Assembly (NCBI GenBank): GCA_030604975.1
Contig: JAUVUV010000166.1
Coordinates: forward strand, 1-5,700
DNA: 5,700 nt
Source: Candidatus Glassiibacteriota bacterium
GTDB lineage: Bacteria; Gemmatimonadota; Glassbacteria; GWA2-58-10
Direction of reading: 5' to 3'
Both the position numbers and the translations under genes were made by a program. The notes beneath the pieces were generated by a model, which was not told the DNA's origin, made no database searches, and saw only the letters and a list, made by a program, of their open reading frames with translations. Of the stretch, positions 1 to 5,594 are shown piece by piece (position 1 is the first letter of the stretch; each line of letters begins with the position of its first letter).

Positions 1-186
1 GCCAGGGGGAAGAAATCTCTGCCGGAAGAACAATAATTTTTTCGTGGCGGATTCCGAGCTTTCCCTGTCCGGGACAGCGACCATGAATTTGCAAAACAAG
101 TTAATTTGCTCGGAAATACAGCACCCACAGGGTAAAGCGTGCCATAACCCTGCAACTTACCGGCAAAACAAACATTCGAGGGGAAT
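1..186. other. Non-coding tail downstream of cimA
   Basis: No supported gene. A 6-bp inverted repeat CAGGGT/ACCCTG (128-133 with 147-152, 13-nt loop) and a perfect dyad CTGTCC-g-GGACAG (65-77) are visible. Neither is followed on the minus strand by a U-tract, so no intrinsic terminator can be called, and the operon may end Rho-dependently or continue beyond the window. Two short frames stay open across the edge (see rejected items), without ribosome sites. Confidence 0.5.
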
Positions 187-1761
187 TTACTTGGCTCCCC
201 TGGAATAGAGAAGCTTGTAAATAACACTGTCGGTAAGGGCCTGCCAGCTGGCATCCACGATATTAAAGGAAACCCCCACCGTGCCCCATTTGTTTTTCTT
301 GTCGCCGGATTCGATCAGCACGCGCACCATCGATTCAGTGCCCGTGCCCATGGGCAATACGCGCACCTTGTAATCGAGAAGTTTGACTTCCTTGAGTTCG
401 GGGTAGAATTTCTCCAGCGCCTTGCGCAGGGCATTGTCGATCGCGTTGACCGGCCCGTTGCCAACTGCGGCGGTGTGTTCTGTCTGGCCGTCCACCTTGA
501 CCATGATCGTCGCCTCGGAGGAGGGAACCTCCGTGTCGAAGCTTTTCTGGTCGATCACGCGAAAGCCTAACAACTCGAAAAACTCGGGCAGCTGCCCCTG
601 GGCGCGTTTGATCAACAGCTCGAAACTGGCCTCGGCTCCCTCGTACTGGAACCCCTCGTATTCGAGAGTCTTGAGCTTATCAAGGATCTCCCTCACCACC
701 GGGTCTTTGCTGTCTATATCGATGCCGAATTCCTGGGCCTTGTAAAGGATATTACTCCTGCCGCTCAGGTCGCTGACCAGCACACGGCGGTGATTGCCGA
801 CAAATTCGGGATCGATATGTTCATAGGTCTCCGGGTTGCGCACCACGGCAGAGACATGCATGCCGCCCTTGTGGGCGAAAGCGCTCTCACCGACAAAGGC
901 CTGGCGCTTGTTGTCCGGCATATTTGCCAGTTCGTTGACAAAGCGGGTGAGCTCGCGAAGCCGCTTGAGATGTTTGCGCGGGATCGCCTCACAGCCCATC
1001 TTGAGTATCAGATCCGGGATGATCGAGACCAGGTTTGCATTGCCGCAGCGCTCGCCGTAGCCGTTTATCGTGCCCTGTACATGCATCGCACCCGCCTCTA
1101 CTGCAACGAGAGTATTGGCCACTGCCAGTTCCGAATCGTTATGGGTGTGGATCCCGAGCGGTACATTGATTGTCTCGGCGACCTTTTTCACCACTTCGCT
1201 GATAAACGAGGGCAGGCTGCCGCCATTGGTGTCGCAGAGCACTATCCTGTCCGCCCCGGCATCCTCTGCGGCCTTGAGAGTCTTGAGGCAATACTCGGGA
1301 TTTGCCCGGTAACCGTCGAACAGGTGTTCTGCATCGTAGATCACCATCCTGTTGCGCTTTTTCAGGTAATCCAGAGATTCGTAGATGGCCCTGAGATTTT
1401 CATCCAGTTTCGTACGCAGGGCATCCCGGACATGGAGGTCCCAGCTCTTGCCTACCACGGTTACCACCTCGGTTTCCGCGCTGAGCAGGCTGTTGATTAC
1501 CGAGTCACTCTCCACCTGGCCGCCGACCCTGCGGGTCATGCCGAAAGCCGTGGGTTTGGCCCTTTTGAGCGGCGACTTCTTGACTTCCTCGAAAAAGAGC
1601 GCATCCTTGGGATTGGAACCCGGATACCCTCCCTCGATGTAGTGGAAACCCATTTCGTCGAGAAAATGGGCGATCCGCATTTTATCCTCGAGGGTAAACG
1701 AGATATCCTCGGCCTGTGTCCCGTCGCGCAGGGTTGTGTCATAGATTTCAATGGTTGCCAT
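187..1761 (-). CDS. cimA: (R)-citramalate synthase
   Basis: Condenses pyruvate with acetyl-CoA to (R)-citramalate, the first step of the threonine-independent isoleucine route; cytoplasmic. With the ATG at 1761 the protein is 524 aa, a usual length for the long citramalate synthase family. The N-terminal TIM barrel (about residues 3-270) begins IYDTTLRDGTQAED, with catalytic Arg12 and metal ligand Asp13. GIHTHND supplies His205 and His207, and GNAN supplies Asn241. GGYPGSNPKD (about 44-53) is characteristic of this family rather than of LeuA. HKGGMH lies at 297-302. The C-terminal part (about 405-524), with GNGPVNAIDNALR, MGTGTES and WGTVGVS, is a LeuA-type allosteric domain, so feedback control, probably by isoleucine, is likely by family knowledge. 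An upstream TTG at 1767 is rejected as start because GGAG (1773-1770) lies only 2 nt from it but 8 nt from the ATG. It is the last operon gene seen, 11 bp after ilvC. Isopropylmalate or homocitrate synthase are less likely alternatives. Confidence 0.95.
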   Translation of the reverse strand: MATIEIYDTTLRDGTQAEDISFTLEDKMRIAHFLDEMGFHYIEGGYPGSNPKDALFFEEVKKSPLKRAKPTAFGMTRRVGGQVESDSVINSLLSAETEVVTVVGKSWDLHVRDALRTKLDENLRAIYESLDYLKKRNRMVIYDAEHLFDGYRANPEYCLKTLKAAEDAGADRIVLCDTNGGSLPSFISEVVKKVAETINVPLGIHTHNDSELAVANTLVAVEAGAMHVQGTINGYGERCGNANLVSIIPDLILKMGCEAIPRKHLKRLRELTRFVNELANMPDNKRQAFVGESAFAHKGGMHVSAVVRNPETYEHIDPEFVGNHRRVLVSDLSGRSNILYKAQEFGIDIDSKDPVVREILDKLKTLEYEGFQYEGAEASFELLIKRAQGQLPEFFELLGFRVIDQKSFDTEVPSSEATIMVKVDGQTEHTAAVGNGPVNAIDNALRKALEKFYPELKEVKLLDYKVRVLPMGTGTESMVRVLIESGDKKNKWGTVGVSFNIVDASWQALTDSVIYKLLYSRGAK

Positions 1762-1769
1762 GGGCAAAA

Positions 1770-1773
1770 CTCC
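1770..1773 (-). promoter_or_regulatory. cimA ribosome binding site overlapping ilvC stop
   Basis: GGAG on the minus strand, 8 nt before the ATG at 1761. Its first G is the last base of the ilvC TAG stop (1775-1773), so a ribosome finishing ilvC sits on the cimA start region. This suggests translational coupling and decides the ATG over the TTG six bases upstream. Confidence 0.8.
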
Positions 1774-2762
1774 TATTTTTTCATCCAGGTCATCATTTTA
1801 CGCAATTTAGCGCCCACCTTTTCGACCAGATGCCCGGCGTCCTGGCGTTTACGGGCGTTGTAACACGGACGGCCGACCTTATTCTCCAACAGCCACTGGC
1901 GGGCAAAGGAGCCGTCCTGAATCTCAGAAAGCACTTTTTTCATCTCCTGACGCACCTGCTCGTTAATGATTCGCTTGCCGGTCACCAGATCGCCGTACTC
2001 GGCGGTATCGGAAATGGAGTTGCGCATGTTTGCAATACCGCCTTCATAAATCAGGTCCACGATCAGTTTCACCTCGTGCAGGCACTCGAAATAGGCGATC
2101 TCTGGCTGGTAGCCAGCCTCAACCAGGGTATCGAATCCGGCGCGCATAAGCTCGGTGAGTCCACCGCAGAGCACGACCTGTTCGCCGAAAAGATCGGTTT
2201 CGGTTTCCTCGGCGAAGGTTGTCTCAATGATTCCGGCCCTTCCAGCCCCGATTCCGCAGGCGAAGGCCAGGGCCAGCTCGTGGGCCTTGCCGGTGGCATT
2301 CTGCCGGAGGGCGATCAGGCAGGGTACCCCACCGCCTTCAGTATAGATACGCCGTACAAGGTGACCGGGGCCCTTGGGAGCGACCATGAACACATCCACC
2401 CCGGCAGGAGGCACTATCTGGTCGAAATGGATATTGAAACCGTGGCTGAAAACCAGTGCCTTGCCGGATTTCATGTGCTGGGCGATAGCGGAAGAGTAGA
2501 CATCGGCCTGGATCTGATCCGGAAGAAGGATCTGGATCACATCTGCACTCTTAGCGGCTTCGGACGCTGTGAGCGGCTTGAAACCATCCTTGAGAGCCTG
2601 CTTGTAGTTGGCCGTGCCTTTCAGTTCACTCACGATCACATCGAAACCGCTGTCCCTCAGATTCTGCGCCTGGGCGTGACCCTGGCTTCCGTAACCGATA
2701 ATAGCGATCTTGCGTTTCTTTAAAACAGCAGGTTTAGCGTCTTTTTCGTAGTAAATTTTCAT
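1773..2762 (-). CDS. ilvC: Ketol-acid reductoisomerase, class I
   Basis: Isomerises and reduces 2-acetolactate and 2-aceto-2-hydroxybutyrate to dihydroxyacids; cytoplasmic, Mg2+-dependent. At 329 aa it has class I length. The N-terminal Rossmann domain has the nucleotide loop GYGSQG at 23-28. HGFNIHF contains catalytic His107, and VAPKGPGHLVRR contains Lys130. The knotted all-helical domain begins near residue 183 and carries the metal ligands Asp190 and Glu194 (ETDLFGEQ) and Glu226 and Glu230 (ECLHE), with substrate-binding Ser251 in NSISDTAEYGD. All catalytic residues are present. The odd feature is the cofactor loop after beta-2: it reads VIVSELKGTANY (42-53) where most class I enzymes have a GLRxGSxSW-like loop. 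Glu46 at the strand end suggests NADH use (see findings). A strong GGAGG (2773-2769) lies 6 nt before the ATG. It is separated from ilvN by 202 bp and abuts cimA. Confidence 0.97.
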   Translation of the reverse strand: MKIYYEKDAKPAVLKKRKIAIIGYGSQGHAQAQNLRDSGFDVIVSELKGTANYKQALKDGFKPLTASEAAKSADVIQILLPDQIQADVYSSAIAQHMKSGKALVFSHGFNIHFDQIVPPAGVDVFMVAPKGPGHLVRRIYTEGGGVPCLIALRQNATGKAHELALAFACGIGAGRAGIIETTFAEETETDLFGEQVVLCGGLTELMRAGFDTLVEAGYQPEIAYFECLHEVKLIVDLIYEGGIANMRNSISDTAEYGDLVTGKRIINEQVRQEMKKVLSEIQDGSFARQWLLENKVGRPCYNARKRQDAGHLVEKVGAKLRKMMTWMKK

Positions 2763-2964
2763 TTAGTGCCTCCACTTTTTTGGACATTGTCGAAAATATC
2801 GCCTTTCAATTATTCGGGAATTCAGGCCTGATCCGGTACACCCAACCGGCCGCACACGTGTAGCTACAAAATAAACGGTATCGATTCAATTCGAAATAAT
2901 CTTCAACCGGGTGAGGTATGCCCAGCTGCTTGCGAAAATCATACTGGTTTCGGCGCTAACTCAA
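2763..2964 (-). other. ilvN-ilvC intergenic region with small dyads
   Basis: A 202-bp gap without a supported gene, unusually wide for this otherwise tight operon. It contains an inverted repeat CCGGT/ACCGG (2833-2837 and 2845-2849, 7-nt loop) and, directly beside it, the perfect 10-bp palindrome TCAGGCCTGA (2822-2831). No U-tract follows the hairpin on the minus strand, so it is not a convincing intrinsic terminator. I found no good sigma70 promoter in it. It could be an mRNA processing or stability site, an internal operator, or simple spacer. The end next to ilvC holds that gene's GGAGG ribosome site. Confidence 0.4.
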
Positions 2965-3483
2965 TCAGGCCGGCATCTTGCTCGAGGACCAGTCAGGGCT
3001 TTTGCCTGTATACTCGCGCTTTAGAGCCACTATACCGGTACGGGCTATTTCCTTGATCCCGAACGGCTGGAGCATGCTAATACATGCCTGAACCTTCTTG
3101 TTGCCGCCTGTAACCTCGATACTCAGAGTCTTGGGCGAGATATCCACGATTTTGGCCTGAAAGATGTCCGTGATCTGTACTATCGAGCTGCGTGTTGAGG
3201 CGGTGCAGCTGAGCTTGATCAGCGCAAGCTCCCGGTTGATATGTTCCTCGTAGGTAAGATCGACCACCTTGATTACATTGATCAGCCGGTTGAGCTGTTT
3301 GATTATCTGTTCGATAACCATGTCGTCACCTTGGGTGACAATTGTCATGCGGCTCAGTTCGGGGTTTTCTGTCTCTCCCACGCAGATACTGTCCATGTTG
3401 TAACCTTTGCCGCTGAACAGATTGGCAATGCGTGCCTGAACTCCGAACTTGTTCTCGACCAGTAGCGAAATAGTGTGTCGCAT
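2965..3483 (-). CDS. ilvN: Acetolactate synthase small (regulatory) subunit
   Basis: Regulatory subunit of acetohydroxyacid synthase; it activates the IlvB catalytic subunit and confers end-product inhibition, typically by valine. The length of 172 aa is normal. The N-terminal ACT domain (about 2-76) starts RHTISLLVENKFGVQARIAN and continues GKGYNMDS and LSRMTIV. Asn11, Gly14 and Asn29 occupy the positions known in E. coli IlvH to be needed for valine binding, so feedback sensitivity is probably retained. A second ACT-like C-terminal domain spans about 80-160 (RELALIKLS, EVTGG, MLQPFGIKEIARTG). The tail after about residue 160 is short, Ser/Lys-rich and not conserved. The start is supported by GGAG 7 nt before the ATG. 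It lies 32 bp after ilvB, as expected for co-transcribed subunits. Confidence 0.97.
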   Translation of the reverse strand: MRHTISLLVENKFGVQARIANLFSGKGYNMDSICVGETENPELSRMTIVTQGDDMVIEQIIKQLNRLINVIKVVDLTYEEHINRELALIKLSCTASTRSSIVQITDIFQAKIVDISPKTLSIEVTGGNKKVQACISMLQPFGIKEIARTGIVALKREYTGKSPDWSSSKMPA

Positions 3484-3515
3484 CTGCTGTCTCCGTCGTC
3501 GGATAGATAAAGTGT

Positions 3516-5240
3516 TTATTCGATAATATCCGTGGCCATTTGGCCGGGCGGAATCATTGGGTAAACGTTTTCGTGGCGGTCAACGTGAAAGTCGATGAAT
3601 ACCGGGCAATTTTTGACTTTCATCGCCTTTTTGAGCACCGGAATCACCTCGTCATATTTTTCGACCTTCATCCCCTTTGCGCCATAAGCTTCAACCAGCT
3701 TGGTAAAATCAGGGTTCGTATATTCGAGACAGGTGTGGCTGTAACGCTTGCCGAAAAACAGTTCCTGCCACTGTCTGACCATGCCGAGGAATCCATTGTT
3801 GAGTATCGCCACAATCAAGTTGAGCCGCTGGGATACGGCTGTGGCAACCTCCTGCACGGTCATCTGGAAGCCGCCGTCACCAATTATGGCAACCACTTTT
3901 TTGTCCGGTGAAGCCAGTGCCGCCCCGATTGCCGCCGGAAAACCGAAACCCATGGTTCCTAACCCGCCTGAGGTCAAAAGAGTGCGCGGCTTGAGGAACT
4001 TATAGTGCAGCGCAACAAACATCTGGTGCTGGCCGACATCAGTTGAAATAACTGTATCACCACCGCAGATCTTGTGGATCGACTCGATAACATACTGAGG
4101 TTTGACCCTCTCGCCTTTCTTGTACTTGAGAGGGTGGGTTTTTTTCCAGTGGTCGATCATGTTGAGCCAGTCTGCTGTATCTGCCTTCTTTGTCAAGGGC
4201 AGAAGTGTTTTCAGCACCTTTTTACAGTTGCCAACGATTGGGTAGTCTACCTTGATATTCTTACTGATCGAGGCAGGGTCCACATCTATATGAATCACAC
4301 TGGCTTTTGGGGCGAATGCATCGAGTTTGCCGGTAACCCGGTCATCGAAACGGGAGCCGACTGCAATCAGCAGGTCGCTTTCGTTGACTGCCATATTCGC
4401 ATACCAGGTGCCGTGCATCCCGAGCATCCCCAGAGAGAGCGGATCATCCTCCGGGAAAGCGCCGAGCCCGAGCAAGGTGGTTGTGACCGGTATCCCGGCC
4501 TTGTGAGCGAGTTCGGTCAGCTCTGCTGAGGCATTCGAGGAATTACATCCCCCGCCCACATAGAGTACCGGCCTTTTGGCCTGTGCCATCACCTCTGCTG
4601 CCTTTTTGATCTGCTGAATGTGTCCATGCTCTGTAGGTTTGAAGCCTGGGATGTCAACAGTATCAGGATACTCGAACTCCGATTCCGAAAGGAACACGTC
4701 CTTGGGAATATCGATCAGCACAGGGCCCGGCCTGCCGGTGGAAGCGATGTAGAAAGCCTCCTTGACTGTCCTGGCCAGATCCGCGACATCCCGAACCAGG
4801 TAGCTGTGCTTGGTGATTGGACGGGTAATGCCGATAATGTCCACCTCCTGGAATGCGTCGTTGCCGATAGCGGCTCTGGCCACCTGGCCGGTGATACACA
4901 CTACGGGTATCGAGTCCATGAAAGAGGTGGCAATGCCGGTAACCAGGTTGGTGGCTCCAGGTCCTGAAGTTACCAGACAGACACCTGTTTTGCCGGAGGC
5001 TCGCGCGTAGCCGTCCGCCATATGCTGGGCGCCTTGCTCGTGTCGGCAGAGCACGACCTTGGGCCTGGGCAAGTTGTACAACGTATCGAAAACAGGGATT
5101 ACCACACCTCCGGGATAGCCGAAAATGTGGTTGACATTCTCTTCAATCAGGGAGCGTATAAGTATCTCAGAGCCCGAAAGCCGCTCTTTTTTTCCGGCTC
5201 TCACTTTCTTGCCTGATTCCTTTTCCTTGACTCTCTGCAT
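3516..5240 (-). CDS. ilvB: Acetolactate synthase large (catalytic) subunit
   Basis: ThDP-, FAD- and Mg2+-dependent catalytic subunit of acetohydroxyacid synthase: two pyruvate give 2-acetolactate, and pyruvate plus 2-oxobutyrate give 2-aceto-2-hydroxybutyrate. At 574 aa it has a normal length. The N-terminal ThDP-binding (PYR) domain (about 21-185) has the catalytic Glu68 in RHEQGAQHMADGYA and TSGPGATN at 91-98. The central FAD-associated domain (about 205-345) carries GSRFDDRVTGK. The C-terminal PP domain (about 395-555) carries the ThDP/Mg signature GDG at 454-456 with NN at 481-482, followed by GMVRQWQELFF, whose Trp491 matches the herbicide-site tryptophan. The first 20 residues form a Lys/Arg-rich extension before the conserved fold. 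GGAG (5252-5249) lies 8 nt before the ATG and supports this start. It is the first operon gene, behind a long structured leader, and is followed by its partner ilvN. The QWQELFF motif and the adjacent IlvN favour an anabolic AHAS over catabolic AlsS. Confidence 0.98.
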   Translation of the reverse strand: MQRVKEKESGKKVRAGKKERLSGSEILIRSLIEENVNHIFGYPGGVVIPVFDTLYNLPRPKVVLCRHEQGAQHMADGYARASGKTGVCLVTSGPGATNLVTGIATSFMDSIPVVCITGQVARAAIGNDAFQEVDIIGITRPITKHSYLVRDVADLARTVKEAFYIASTGRPGPVLIDIPKDVFLSESEFEYPDTVDIPGFKPTEHGHIQQIKKAAEVMAQAKRPVLYVGGGCNSSNASAELTELAHKAGIPVTTTLLGLGAFPEDDPLSLGMLGMHGTWYANMAVNESDLLIAVGSRFDDRVTGKLDAFAPKASVIHIDVDPASISKNIKVDYPIVGNCKKVLKTLLPLTKKADTADWLNMIDHWKKTHPLKYKKGERVKPQYVIESIHKICGGDTVISTDVGQHQMFVALHYKFLKPRTLLTSGGLGTMGFGFPAAIGAALASPDKKVVAIIGDGGFQMTVQEVATAVSQRLNLIVAILNNGFLGMVRQWQELFFGKRYSHTCLEYTNPDFTKLVEAYGAKGMKVEKYDEVIPVLKKAMKVKNCPVFIDFHVDRHENVYPMIPPGQMATDIIE

Positions 5241-5277
5241 AGCCCTATCTCCAGTTCATGGTTGTTGTTAGGCCAGC

Positions 5278-5351
5278 GACTGCACCATGAGAACCGGTTT
5301 CCCTTCAGTTCCCCGAGAGGTTGAAATTCACCGACGGGGAAAATTCCAGTC
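5278..5351 (-). other. Second leader hairpin enclosing repeat copy B
   Basis: An outer GACTG (5351-5347) can pair with CAGTC (5282-5278). An inner 7-bp stem TTCCCCG (5341-5335) pairs with CGGGGAA (5315-5309) around a 19-nt loop. The general plan, an outer stem plus an inner stem ending in GGGGAA followed by an unpaired conserved tail, resembles the upstream hairpin, although the outer-stem sequences differ. It ends about 25 nt before the ilvB ribosome site. Confidence 0.5.
5281..5314 (-). repeat. Leader repeat, copy B
   Basis: Minus-strand order: GGGGAACTG, 9 other bases, CGGTTCTCA, then TGGTGCA. Compared with copy A there is one C/T change and a two-base insertion between the CGG block and TGGTGCA, and the inner bases differ. 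It ends 40 nt before the ilvB ATG. Its GGGGAA pairs with TTCCCC just upstream, as in copy A. Confidence 0.75.
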
Positions 5352-5460
5352 TTAGCAGGTTAGTATCTGCATGGCGAAGTCATGCATAAATTTAATGCTA
5401 TTAATCATTCCGTCTATATTAATCGCTCAATCTATATTTTACCTCAAAACGTAAAATGAA

Positions 5461-5495
5461 TGCACCAAGAGCCGCACCGGGCCAGCCAGTTCCCC
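5461..5495 (-). repeat. Leader repeat, copy A
   Basis: Minus-strand order: GGGGAACTG, 12 other bases, CGGCTCT, then TGGTGCA. It shares these blocks in the same order with copy B at 5281-5314, exactly 180 nt nearer ilvB. Its GGGGAAC is the 3' arm of a hairpin with GTTCCCC at 5542-5536. Its GCGGCT pairs with AGCCGC at the 5' end of the predicted transcript. Confidence 0.75.
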
Positions 5496-5554
5496 AGACT
5501 AAGCATATGTTAATTAAGGAAGTTAAAGCTGATCGGGGGAACGGGCTCGCGGCT
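5470..5554 (-). other. Irregular long hairpin at the leader 5' end
   Basis: Three nested pairings on the minus-strand RNA: AGCCGC (5554-5549) with GCGGCT (5475-5470), AGCC (5547-5544) with GGCT just after the inner stem, and GTTCCCC (5542-5536) with GGGGAAC (5495-5489). The loop is about 40 nt, AU-rich, and can form a few further pairs. The strong GC stems place it immediately after the predicted transcription start. Confidence 0.55.
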
Positions 5555-5565
5555 ATTATAGGCCT

Positions 5566-5594
5566 ATTATAATCAAGCCGGAGCCTTCCCACAA
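5566..5594 (-). promoter_or_regulatory. Putative sigma70-type promoter of the ilvBNC-cimA operon
   Basis: Read on the minus strand, TTGTGG (5594-5589) and a perfect TATAAT (5571-5566) are separated by 17 bp. The -35 matches the consensus only in its first three bases. The predicted start is near 5559, giving a leader of about 319 nt before the ilvB ATG. A second TATAAT (5560-5555) lies 11 bp downstream in a direct repeat, TATAATAG-gcc-TATAATAG, and overlaps the predicted start. It has no matching -35 and may be fortuitous or an alternative -10. The 10-bp palindrome ATAGGCCTAT sits across the two boxes. Confidence 0.6.

Larger units (their letters stand above)
5241..5559 (-). ncRNA. Candidate structured 5' leader (cis-regulatory RNA) of ilvB
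   Basis: The predicted untranslated leader is long and has several inverted repeats, but no long reading frame with a ribosome site. From the 5' end it contains a long irregular hairpin (5554-5470), an AT-rich spacer, a small hairpin TGCATG/CATGCA (5386-5381 with 5373-5368), a competing hairpin GCAG/CTGC (5370-5367 with 5358-5355) that shares bases 5370-5368 with it, a second GGGG-arm hairpin (5341-5309), and the ilvB ribosome site at 5252-5249. The two GGGG-arm hairpins each belong to a copy of a repeated element. There is no hairpin followed by a U-run, so control would more likely act on translation or RNA stability than by intrinsic termination. The family is not recognised. That it regulates ilvB is inferred from position and structure. 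Confidence 0.45.

Noticed and set aside
1..84. Minus-strand ATG at 84 open to the window edge (28 codons), possibly the next operon gene
   Set aside because: No Shine-Dalgarno sequence before it and no recognisable N-terminus; 28 codons are too few to judge.
65..152. Dyads after cimA as an intrinsic terminator
   Set aside because: No U-run follows either stem on the minus strand, and the 65-77 dyad has a one-base centre, leaving only a short physical hairpin.
2..208. Plus-strand frame open from the left edge to a stop inside the cimA 3' end
   Set aside because: No recognisable protein, overlaps cimA, and has low complexity in places. It could be the tail of a convergent gene, but nothing supports that.
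790..1863. Long plus-strand frame (357 codons) opposite cimA, overlapping a further long one at 1716-2723 opposite ilvC
   Set aside because: Antisense shadows of strongly conserved genes. They contain no recognisable domain, overlap each other in different frames, and owe their openness to the codon bias of the real genes.
2886..2942. 18-codon minus-strand frame between ilvN and ilvC
   Set aside because: No ribosome site, no regulatory codon run, and no terminator after it.
5245..5288. Tiny frames just before ilvB (MVQSLA at 5288-5268; MNWR at 5259-5245)
   Set aside because: Too short to support; the only purine-rich site (AAGGG) is 12 nt from the first ATG. The second overlaps the ilvB ribosome site and is probably chance.
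5305..5351. FMN riboswitch resemblance on the plus strand (GGTTGAAATTC, ACCGACGGGG)
   Set aside because: Only short pieces match the RFN consensus, the remaining conserved blocks are missing, and it would point away from ilvB with no plus-strand gene behind it in the window.
5281..5495. T-box riboswitch: both repeat copies contain TGGT, which could pair with a tRNA ACCA end
   Set aside because: The conserved T-box sequence (GGGTGGNACCGCG type) is absent, no stem I motifs were found, and no terminator/antiterminator pair is visible. The TGGT match alone is too short.
5444..5506. Leader peptide of 20 codons (starting MLSLGNWLARC) with three Leu and two Trp codons
   Set aside because: No ribosome binding site, and the equivalent frame in repeat copy B hits a stop, so the conserved blocks are not conserved as peptide.
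5241..5559. ppGpp (ykkC) or cobalamin riboswitch
   Set aside because: ppGpp riboswitches do occur upstream of branched-chain genes, but the GGTCCGAGAG and AAAAGCCCGGGAG-type blocks are absent on the minus strand. The cobalamin-like GGGAAACCGG is isolated.
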